This document shows positions 34,671 through 41,788 of a DNA stretch of 64,000 nt, piece after piece; within the stretch, counting starts at the first letter, position 1, and every line of letters starts with the position of its first letter. The position numbers and the translations under genes are program-made. Below the pieces are notes generated by a model. The model was given only the letters and a program-made list of their open reading frames with translations, was not told the origin of the DNA and searched no databases. The stretch is from Kaistia defluvii (lineage in GTDB: Bacteria; Pseudomonadota; Alphaproteobacteria; Rhizobiales; Kaistiaceae). The stretch lies in contig NZ_JAPKNI010000004.1 of NCBI RefSeq assembly GCF_026343955.1, positions 248,001 through 312,000 on the forward strand, in the 5' to 3' direction.

Positions 34671-35099
34671 ATGGCTCATACGCAAGCACTCGATATTGTC
34701 GGCGGGGAAACCGCGCTCGGGCTTTCGATCCGGAGCGGGCGGGATCTGATCGCCGCCGTGCGACAAGGATTGCCGGTGCGGGCGGTCGAGCATGTGCTCG
34801 ATAGCGGCCGGATGACGCTGGCCGAGCTCGACCTCGTCGTGCTGCCGCGAAAAACGCTGTCGCACCGTCGTAAGATCGGCACACTCACGGCCGACCAGTC
34901 CGACCGGCTGATGCGCGCCGCGCGCGTGATCGCCGCGGCCGAGGATACGTTTGGCAGCCAGCAGAAGGCCGCGACCTGGCTGCGCCGGCCGACGACCGCG
35001 CTGGGCGACGAGACGCCCCTGTCGCTGCTCGACACGTCGGAAGGCGCGCTGCAGGTCGAAACCCTGCTCGGCCGGATCAGCCACGGCATCGCCGCCTGA
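34671..35099 (+). CDS. parS: Xre/MbcA/ParS-type antitoxin
   Basis: A 142-residue antitoxin. The N-terminal half has a short helix-turn-helix-like region. The C-terminal half, from about 85 (AAEDTFGSQQKAATWLRRPTTALGD), is the toxin-binding MbcA/ParS domain, with the family signature for the W-LRRP and PLSLLDT segments. ATG 34671 has a strong AGGAGG at 34660-34665. It is followed by a RES-domain toxin. In such systems the antitoxin represses its own operon; ATATGC/GCATAT halves at 34631-34655 are a possible operator. Confidence 0.9.
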   Translation: MAHTQALDIVGGETALGLSIRSGRDLIAAVRQGLPVRAVEHVLDSGRMTLAELDLVVLPRKTLSHRRKIGTLTADQSDRLMRAARVIAAAEDTFGSQQKAATWLRRPTTALGDETPLSLLDTSEGALQVETLLGRISHGIAA

Positions 35100-35205
35100 T
35101 GGACGCACGCAGCCCCGGGGGCCGTAGGTTGCGCCGCCACGGGGGCGGACAGGTTGCAGCCTGCCGCGCGTCGGCCGTCGCCGCTCTCCTCCCGGTGCGC
35201 CTCGC

Positions 35206-35643
35206 TTGATCGCCTGGCGCATCTCCCGCGCGCCCTTCGCCGATCTTTCCGGCACCGGGGCGCGGCTCTATGGGGGGCGCTGGAATTCGCCCGGCCGGGC
35301 GATGATCTACGCGGCCGAAGCCGCGGCGCTGGCCGTGCTCGAGGTCCGCGTCCATCTCGACCTGACGCCCGATCTGCTGCCGGACGACTATGTTTTGACA
35401 GGCATCGCCCTCGACGGCCTCGCCGTCGAGACGCTCGACACCCTGCCGGAGGCGCCGCAGGCCCTTGGCGATGCGTGGCTCGCCGAAGCGCGCACGCCGG
35501 TGCTGCGCGTGCCGTCCTTCATCGTGCCGGAGAGCTTCAACCTGCTGGTGAACCCGGCCCATCCGGCCGGGGCGGCGCTTTCGATTGCGAACCAGCGCCC
35601 GTTCCGCTTCGACGAACGGCTCTGGCTGCCCGCCCGTCTCTAG
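35206..35643 (+). CDS. parT: RES-domain NAD-degrading toxin (ParT type)
   Basis: A 145-residue toxin of the RES family, whose members deplete or transfer NAD+ and stop growth. The N-terminus IAWRISRAPFADLSGTGARLYGGRWNSPG is complete, with the conserved Arg in GGRW. The Glu is in AAEAAALAVLE and the Ser near VPSFIVPES, giving the R-E-S triad. The only suitable start is TTG 35206, with no strong ribosome-binding site, 106 bases after the antitoxin stop. Most RES toxins overlap or closely follow their antitoxin, so low translation may keep the toxin scarce. Confidence 0.88.
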   Translation: MIAWRISRAPFADLSGTGARLYGGRWNSPGRAMIYAAEAAALAVLEVRVHLDLTPDLLPDDYVLTGIALDGLAVETLDTLPEAPQALGDAWLAEARTPVLRVPSFIVPESFNLLVNPAHPAGAALSIANQRPFRFDERLWLPARL

Positions 35644-35787
35644 GCATGGAGCCGCCTCAAAGCGCGACGGCGCGTTCCCTCTCGCTGCATGAGGGTGAAG
35701 GAAGCCGGCCTCTCGAATTGAATCGAGAAGCCCGGACAAAGCCTTGATCCCATTCTGCTATCGACCATCCGTCCGCAAGAGCGCCCC

Positions 35788-36789
35788 TCACCCGACTGCG
35801 CGGATCGCCTCGATCTTGTCCATGCCGCCGACCTTGCCGGCAAAGCTCTGCCAGACGGTGCGCGCGCCCTTCTCCCAGGCCGGGCGGTCTTCCGGCTGGA
35901 CGATCTGGCCGCCATTCTGGGCCGCGAGCTGCATCGAGGCCGCTTCGTCGGCGATGATGAGCTCGTCGAAATAACGGGCGCCGTCGCTGGCAGCCGCCTG
36001 GAAGACGGCCCTTTGCCGCTCGTCCAGACGCTTCCAGAACGGCGCTGCGAAGACGACCACGCCGGAGGCCCAGATATGGCCGGTCTCGGTCAGATACGGC
36101 ACCACCTCGTAGAGCTTGAAGCCGGCATAGGCGGATTTCGTCAGGTCCATGGCGTCGACGACGCCGGTCGACAGCGCGTTGTAGGTCTCGGGGATCGGGA
36201 TCGCCGTCGGGTTGGCGCCGAAGGACGCCCAGAGTTCCGTGTGCAGCGGGCTCTGGATGACGCGGATGCGCTTGCCCCTCAGCTGTTCCGGCCGGGTGAT
36301 TGCTTCCTTGGCCAGCAGATGGCGGGCGCCATAGTTGATGTAGTCTGCGACCACGAAATTCTCCGCGCCGAGCTTCTGTTTCAGTTCGGCGCCGAGATCG
36401 CCCTGTACGACCTTTCGGAGATGATCGCGATCGCGAAACAGGAAGGGCAGATCGAGGATCTGCGTCTCCGGCACCCAGCCCGACAGGGTCGAGATGGTGG
36501 AGAGGCTGGCCTGGATCGAGCCGAGGCGCAGGCCCTCGGCCACTTCCTTCTCGCCGCCCAGCGCCGCATTGGCGACGATGTTGAAGCGGAATGCGCCCGG
36601 CAGTTCCGCCTCGACCCTGTCTCGGATCCGCTCCCAGATCCTGGTCTCGGGCTTGTCCGGTCCCAGCAGCGAGGCAATCGTCAGCGACGTCGCGGCGGCG
36701 GCCCGGCCTACCAGAGCCGGGGTTGCGAGCGCGGCGAGGCCCAGTGTCGGGGCGGAGCGGAGGAACTGGCGGCGGGTGAACCGGGGCAT
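35788..36789 (-). CDS. dctP: TRAP transporter solute-binding protein (DctP family)
   Basis: A 333-residue periplasmic receptor. The twin-arginine signal peptide starts RRQFLRSAPTLGL with cleavage after AAAA near residue 33. DctP-family regions include DLPFLFRDRDHLRKV, the ligand-binding Arg in LRGKRIRVIQSPLH, and ALSTGVVDAMD. The ligand is probably a carboxylate, but its identity is not readable. It is the first-listed partner of a fused DctQM permease that lies 13 bases upstream on the same strand, so the genes form one operon with the permease transcribed first. Confidence 0.92.
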   Translation of the reverse strand: MPRFTRRQFLRSAPTLGLAALATPALVGRAAAATSLTIASLLGPDKPETRIWERIRDRVEAELPGAFRFNIVANAALGGEKEVAEGLRLGSIQASLSTISTLSGWVPETQILDLPFLFRDRDHLRKVVQGDLGAELKQKLGAENFVVADYINYGARHLLAKEAITRPEQLRGKRIRVIQSPLHTELWASFGANPTAIPIPETYNALSTGVVDAMDLTKSAYAGFKLYEVVPYLTETGHIWASGVVVFAAPFWKRLDERQRAVFQAAASDGARYFDELIIADEAASMQLAAQNGGQIVQPEDRPAWEKGARTVWQSFAGKVGGMDKIEAIRAVG

Positions 36790-36802
36790 GGGGGGAAGCT
36801 CT

Positions 36803-38665
36803 CTAGCGGACGGATGGAATGGCGAGGATCGCGCCCGCGCAAAGCAGCGCGAGCGCGGCCACGAGGGCGAACAGATAAGGCAGGATGGCGCGGAACAGCG
36901 CTCCCGCCGGCAGTTTCGTGACGCCGCTGACGACATAGACCAGCATGCCGACGGGCGGCGTCAGGCCGCCGATCATCAGATTGACCACCAGGATAACGCC
37001 GAAGTGGATCGGATCGATGCCGGCGGCGACCGCCAGCGGCAACAAGAGCGGCCCGAACAGCAGGATCGCCGCGCCGATATCGAGCACCAGCCCGACGACG
37101 AGCAGGATGAGATTGCCGAGCAGCAGGACGGCGACCGGGCTGCCGCCAAAACGATCGGCAAGGCTGGCCACCAGGCCTGAAATGTCATCGACGGCGAGGA
37201 GGAAGGCGAACGGCGCCGCCGTGCCGATCAACAGTCCGATCGCCGAGGCTTCTACGCCCGCCTGCCGGAACGCGGCATAGAGGCTTTTGGCGCCCAGCCG
37301 TCCGAACAGTCCGATGAGCAGCGTGTAGAGCGCGGCGAGCGCGGCGGCCTCGGTCGTGGTGACGACGCCAAGCCGGATGCCGGCGACGACGATGACGCCG
37401 AGGCCGAAGGCCGGGATCGCAGCGATGGCGGCGTTGCGGCGCTCGGCGGGCGTGGCGCGGGTCTCGGAACTGCGGACCCGGACCGTGAAATGGATGGCCA
37501 GCGCCAGCGCCGCGGCCATCACCGCGCCGGCGACGAAGCCGCCGACCAGCAGGCTGCCGACCGAAAGATTGGTCGCCGCCGCGAGGATCAGGAAGGCGAT
37601 CGAGGGCGGGATGACATTATCGAGCACCGAGGTGGCGGCGATGATCGCGCCCGCCTGGGCCGGCGGATAGCCGCGCTTGACCAGCTCCGGCTGAAACGTG
37701 CTGGCCCCGAACGCGGCATTGGCGACCGAGGAACCCGAGGCGCCGGAGAACAGCACGCTCGTCAGGAGTGTCGTCTGCGCCAGCCCTGCCCGCTTGTGGC
37801 CGACCAGCGCGGCGGCAAAGCGCACAAGCTGGCCGGCGACACCGGAGGCGGTCAGCAAGCCGCCCGCGAGCAGGAAGAAGGGGATCGCCAGCAGCAGGAA
37901 TTTCGACATGCCGGAAACGACGGAAGCGACCATGGCCGGTTCCGGCATGCTGCTGCCGAAGGGGATGGCGAGAAAAGCGGCGGCGAGAAACGCAAATGGC
38001 AGCGGCGCCGCAACCACGAGGCCAACCAGCGCGATCAGCCCGAGCGCCAGGCTGGCTGGCAGGTCGGCCGACAGGGATAGGCTGCTGCCGCCGATATAGA
38101 GCGCCGCTCCGATCACAAGGACGGCCAGCAGCAGCCAGGCCCTGCCCTCGGACAGGTGTTTCAGGATCACGACCAGCAGCGTCAGCGCCCCGCCAAGGCC
38201 CAGAAAGGCGAAGCGCACCCATTCCGGCAGGCCGAGCGTCGGCGAGACACCGCCGAGCATGGCGATGATTTCGCCACCACCGAAAACCAGCACCAGGCCG
38301 CCGACGATGACGAGGCTGTCGGCAAGCACCAGCGCGGCCCGTTGTCCGGCCGCCGGGAGGAGGCGGGTGAAGACGTCGAGGCGCATCGCCAGCGCGCCAT
38401 GGATCGAGAGCGGCGCACCGATGGCGATCAGGGCGACATGCAGCCATATCGCCAGTTCGTCGGAGCCGAGAAAGGCACTGCCCAGCCCATAGCGCAGCCC
38501 GACCGAAAGCAGGACCACGGCCAGAAGCAGGGCGAGAATCCCGGCGCAGAGCGCGCCAAGCCCCGCCTCCAGCCACCCCAGAACGAGACCGGCGCGGATG
38601 GCAACGGTGCGTCGAGATCCCCGTGGTGCGCCGGGGGGCGAGGGTCTCGTCGCTTGGAGGATCAT
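36803..38665 (-). CDS. dctQM: TRAP transporter permease, fused DctQ-DctM
   Basis: A 620-residue inner-membrane protein. Residues about 25-185 form the four-helix DctQ domain (LGSDELAIWLHVALIAIG). Residues about 215-615 form the large DctM permease with FSGASGSSVANAAFG, IIAATSVLDNVIPPSIAFLI and GGLTPPVGMLVYV. Such secondary transporters use a sodium gradient with a periplasmic binding protein, here the downstream DctP. The natural fusion is common in this family. The substrate is unknown. Confidence 0.94.
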   Translation of the reverse strand: MILQATRPSPPGAPRGSRRTVAIRAGLVLGWLEAGLGALCAGILALLLAVVLLSVGLRYGLGSAFLGSDELAIWLHVALIAIGAPLSIHGALAMRLDVFTRLLPAAGQRAALVLADSLVIVGGLVLVFGGGEIIAMLGGVSPTLGLPEWVRFAFLGLGGALTLLVVILKHLSEGRAWLLLAVLVIGAALYIGGSSLSLSADLPASLALGLIALVGLVVAAPLPFAFLAAAFLAIPFGSSMPEPAMVASVVSGMSKFLLLAIPFFLLAGGLLTASGVAGQLVRFAAALVGHKRAGLAQTTLLTSVLFSGASGSSVANAAFGASTFQPELVKRGYPPAQAGAIIAATSVLDNVIPPSIAFLILAAATNLSVGSLLVGGFVAGAVMAAALALAIHFTVRVRSSETRATPAERRNAAIAAIPAFGLGVIVVAGIRLGVVTTTEAAALAALYTLLIGLFGRLGAKSLYAAFRQAGVEASAIGLLIGTAAPFAFLLAVDDISGLVASLADRFGGSPVAVLLLGNLILLVVGLVLDIGAAILLFGPLLLPLAVAAGIDPIHFGVILVVNLMIGGLTPPVGMLVYVVSGVTKLPAGALFRAILPYLFALVAALALLCAGAILAIPSVR

Positions 38666-38878
38666 ACGGCGGCCGTCCCTGCCATCCTGCGTCAGCGGAT
38701 GTCCAAACGTGCCAAGGAATCACCGCGATCGCGGCATGACACTGCATCGGGCCTGCCTCGACAAGGGCTTGGGGGCCCGTCCGACCGCCTGGCATCGGGA
38801 CGACGGGCGGGACCGGTGGGTATTGGGCGCGGCATGGGCTTGGGGTTACGGTGCCGGAAAAGCATCCAAGGCTGATTC

Positions 38879-39589
38879 ATGACCCGACCGCCCGCTCCCG
38901 CCCCGACCCGCATCGTCGAAAACCTCGTAGCCGAGAAGATTCGGCTGACGACCCTGTTCGATGGCGAGACCGACTTTGCCAGGGCCCGCTTCGCCGATTG
39001 CCAGTTCATCGATTGCGACATGAAGGGCCTCCAACTCGCCGAGGCGAGCTTCGAGCGCTGCGATGTCTCGGGCAGCGATCTTCGCGGCGTCGAGGCGACC
39101 GGATCGCGGTGGAACGAGGTGCGCGCGCTGAAGGCGGTTCTTTCCGGCGCCGAGCTCGCGGACACGCACTTCGGCAACTGCAATATGAGCAACGCCGAAT
39201 TCGTCCGCGCGCGATTGACCAATGCTCGCTTCGAGGATTGCAAGCTGACAGGCGGCGACTTCCAGGGCGCGGCAGCGATCGGCATCGCCTTCCGCCGCAC
39301 CCGCCTGAACGGCGCGATGCTGCGCAACCTCTCTCTTCGCAAGGAGCGGATCGACGGCGTCGACTTCGCCGATGCCGATCTCGCCGGCGCCGATTTCCGC
39401 GATGCCGTTTTTCTCGATTCGTCGCTGCGCTCAGCCAGCCTCAGGGCCGCGAAATTCGAGGGCGCGGACCTGCGCGGCTGCGATCTCGGCGCCATCTCGC
39501 TGGCCGATGCCGGCCTTTTCCGCAAAGCAGTCATCTCCAAGGCGCAGGCGACGGAATTGTTGAAGGGCATCGGCCTGATCGTCATGTGA
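38879..39589 (+). CDS. Pentapeptide-repeat protein
   Basis: A 236-residue protein in which residues about 35-215 consist of A(D/N)LXX-like pentapeptides, for example FADCQFIDCDMKGLQLAEASF and ADADLAGADFRDAVF. They form a right-handed quadrilateral beta-helix. No signal peptide or membrane segment is present, so it is probably cytosolic. Some relatives protect DNA gyrase, but most have no known role. It is divergent from the TRAP operon, with a 213-bp gap that must hold both promoters. Confidence 0.9.
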   Translation: MTRPPAPAPTRIVENLVAEKIRLTTLFDGETDFARARFADCQFIDCDMKGLQLAEASFERCDVSGSDLRGVEATGSRWNEVRALKAVLSGAELADTHFGNCNMSNAEFVRARLTNARFEDCKLTGGDFQGAAAIGIAFRRTRLNGAMLRNLSLRKERIDGVDFADADLAGADFRDAVFLDSSLRSASLRAAKFEGADLRGCDLGAISLADAGLFRKAVISKAQATELLKGIGLIVM

Positions 39590-39708
39590 GGATGCCGCTT
39601 GCGCGCGAGATTACGTTGCGCGAACCTCCGGTTGCCCATGAGAAAGACGCTGTGCCGCCGGATAGCCCGGCGCATCGAAGCGAAGGGCCAACCAGAGGAT
39701 GAGTTCCC

Positions 39709-39876
39709 ATGCGCACCCTGCTTGCCGTTCTTGCCATCAGCGCCGGCCTGGCCAGCCTGTCGGGTTGCACCAGCAATCCCAACGCCCCCGCCATCAAGGC
39801 GATGGACGACCCGGTCAATGCCTGCGGTCCCGGCGGATCCAGCAACGAGAACGACTGCTCAAGCAACCGCCGCTGA
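39709..39876 (+). CDS. Tiny lipoprotein A (55 residues), first of a tandem pair
   Basis: A 55-residue lipoprotein. The signal peptide is MRTLLAVLAISAGLASLSGC with lipobox LSGC, lipidated Cys20. The 36-residue mature part contains SNPNAPAIKAMDDPVNACGPGG and ends in an Asn/Ser/Arg tail with a further Cys. AGAGGA at 39694-39699 provides a good ribosome-binding site. Asp rather than a consensus outer-membrane retention signal does not follow Cys20 (it is Thr), so outer-membrane sorting is expected. A paralogue follows at 40092. Gene finders may miss it because of its size. The function is unknown. Confidence 0.75.
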   Translation: MRTLLAVLAISAGLASLSGCTSNPNAPAIKAMDDPVNACGPGGSSNENDCSSNRR

Positions 39877-40038
39877 TCGGTCCCTTCTGCCAGGCAGTCG
39901 GATACCCCGCCTGCCTGGCTCGACCTGGGGTCGCCGGCCACGGACTGCGGATATGGCTTGGGCTTTGCCCACAGGCTGGTCGCGACGGTCTGCCCGCCTA
40001 TATGGAGAAGAGGATCGCCGGAGCCCCATCACCGTTGA

Positions 40039-40066
40039 AGCGGCAACGAGGCTCAACGTTGCCGCT
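40039..40066. repeat. Perfect 10-bp inverted repeat between the tiny lipoprotein genes
   Basis: AGCGGCAACG (40039-40048) is mirrored by CGTTGCCGCT (40057-40066) with an 8-base loop, 26 bases before the second lipoprotein gene. It could be a terminator lacking a U-tract, a leader hairpin or an operator. Confidence 0.65.
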
Positions 40067-40091
40067 CGAACCGCACAGGTGAAGCAAGCTC

Positions 40092-40256
40092 ATGCGCTCT
40101 CTCCTCCTGGCTTTCGCTGTCCTTTCGGGAAGTGCCTGCCTTCAGGGCTGCACGACCGATCCGAACTCCCCGGCCCTCAAGGCCATGGAGCCGGTCAATG
40201 CCTGCGGCCCGGGCGGCACCTCTGACATCAATGCTTGCTCGCGCAGCCGCGGCTGA
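40092..40256 (+). CDS. Tiny lipoprotein B (54 residues), second of a tandem pair
   Basis: A 54-residue lipoprotein with signal MRSLLLAFAVLSGSACLQGC (lipobox LQGC, Cys20). The mature part reads TTDPNSPALKAMEPVNACGPGG and ends in SDINACSRSRG. It aligns with lipoprotein A over the whole mature region: CT-x2-PN-x-PA-x-KAM, PVNACGPGG and a final Cys before a basic tail are shared. The two mature-part cysteines are conserved in both, suggesting one disulfide. Two diverged copies with the same core argue strongly that both are real genes. The function is unknown. Confidence 0.75.
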   Translation: MRSLLLAFAVLSGSACLQGCTTDPNSPALKAMEPVNACGPGGTSDINACSRSRG

Positions 40257-40497
40257 CAGCGCGGGGGGTTCCGATGGCGCTCCGGGTGGCGGTTGCTGCG
40301 GCCAACCGGGCGGCACCGGGATGCCGGAAAGCGTTCAGCGGATTCGGGCGGGTGCAATCCCCCGTTTCGACACGGGTGACGTTCATCACACGCTGGGCCG
40401 CCGTTCTTGCTCTCGCCATGAAGTGCGGCCAGAATGCCCGTCGGACCTTGCTTCGGCCTGTCGCCGAGCCCTCTCGATTCGTTCCTTGGAGGACATA

Positions 40498-41640
40498 ATG
40501 AACCTGACAGTTTCCGGCTTCGCGGTGCGCGGCCTTACGCTCGCATCCGCGCTGATGCTGTCGACGGCGGCCTTCGCAGCACCCGACGCCCAGAAGATCG
40601 CAGACGCCTTCGTCGCCGCCGCCCAGGCCCGCGGCGAGGCCAAGGTCACGTTCGATTCGGCCAAGGCCGATGGCGACAACGTCACCCTCAGCAATGTGAA
40701 GATGACCGCCAAGCAGGGCGGCGACGTGACCATTCCGGCCATTGTCATCGAAAGCCCGATCGAGCGCACCAGCGGCGGCTTCACGGCAGCCAGCATCTCG
40801 TTCGACGCCGGCAAGATCGTCGACGAGCAGACGACCATCAGCTGGGACAAGGGCCTGTTCAAGGACGCCATCGTTCCCGCGCCGACCGAGATCAACTCGA
40901 AGGCCAAGATCACGCCGTTCTCGAACATGGAAGTATCGACCATCAGCGTCGTTTCCACCGAGACCCCCGCGCCGATCACCGTCGATGGTATCAACGTCTC
41001 GCTCGGCGACGTGATCGAGGGCGCGCCGAATGACGGCCAGCTCCGCGTCAGCGGTGTCACCATTCCCGGCGAAGTCCTGAAGTCGGACGAGCAGACCAAG
41101 GATTGGGTCGAACAGCTGGGCTACGACAAGCTCAACTTCGACGTCGGCATCGACGGCGCCTATGACAATTCCAAGCAGAGCTTTACCTTCCGCTCCATCA
41201 GCCTCGACGGCAGGGATGTCGGCAAGCTGGTGATCACCGGCACGTTCGGCGGCCTGCCGCGCGACAAGCTGCAGGATCCGGACAAGCTCTCGGAACTCGC
41301 CGCCACCGCCACCGTCGACAACGCCAAGATCCGCTTCGACAATGCCGGCATTGTCGGCCGCGTGATCGCGATGCAGGCGAAGCAGATGGGCGCTACCCCG
41401 GAGCAGTTCGTCGACCAGATCAGCGGCGCGCTGCCGCTGCTGCTTTCGGTCGTTGGCAACCAGGGATTCCAGGATCGCATCGCCATGGCGGCGACCGCCT
41501 TCCTCAAGGACCCGCAGTCGCTGACCATCACCGCCGAGCCTGGCAATCCGGTTCCGATCATGCAGATCTTCGGCGCCGCTTCGACCGCGCCGCAGACGCT
41601 GCCGGACGTTCTGGCCGTCGACATCCAGGCCAACCAGTAA
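40498..41640 (+). CDS. Secreted protein of unknown function, paralogue A
   Basis: A 380-residue protein with a Sec signal peptide (LTLASALMLSTAAFA, cleavage about residue 27), so it is periplasmic or outer-membrane associated. The mature chain alternates short hydrophobic beta-strand-like stretches (NVTLSNVKMT, GGFTAASISFDAGKIV). The last 140 residues, from about LGYDKLNFDVGID, align with the end of the next gene, including MQAKQMGATPEQFVDQISGALP, SLTITAEPGNPVP and LPDVLAVDIQ. TTGGAGGA gives a strong ribosome-binding site. I do not recognise a named family. Confidence 0.8.
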   Translation: MNLTVSGFAVRGLTLASALMLSTAAFAAPDAQKIADAFVAAAQARGEAKVTFDSAKADGDNVTLSNVKMTAKQGGDVTIPAIVIESPIERTSGGFTAASISFDAGKIVDEQTTISWDKGLFKDAIVPAPTEINSKAKITPFSNMEVSTISVVSTETPAPITVDGINVSLGDVIEGAPNDGQLRVSGVTIPGEVLKSDEQTKDWVEQLGYDKLNFDVGIDGAYDNSKQSFTFRSISLDGRDVGKLVITGTFGGLPRDKLQDPDKLSELAATATVDNAKIRFDNAGIVGRVIAMQAKQMGATPEQFVDQISGALPLLLSVVGNQGFQDRIAMAATAFLKDPQSLTITAEPGNPVPIMQIFGAASTAPQTLPDVLAVDIQANQ

Positions 41641-41681
41641 GCGCCTGCGAAAGCTGCGCGCCCCGGCGCGCCAAATGGATC

Positions 41682-41708
41682 CCGGGCGGCGCAAACCGCC
41701 CGGTTTTT
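41682..41708 (+). terminator. Terminator after paralogue A
   Basis: CCGGGCGG (41682-41689) pairs with CCGCCCGG (41696-41703), loop CGCAAA, followed by five T. The two paralogues are therefore probably separate transcripts. Confidence 0.88.
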
Positions 41709-41788
41709 CTTGTCCCGGATCGGGAAAACAGACTTTAATGGTCGATCACTCGCCGAGCCGGATCGACCCGATGCCAATGGAGCACCCT

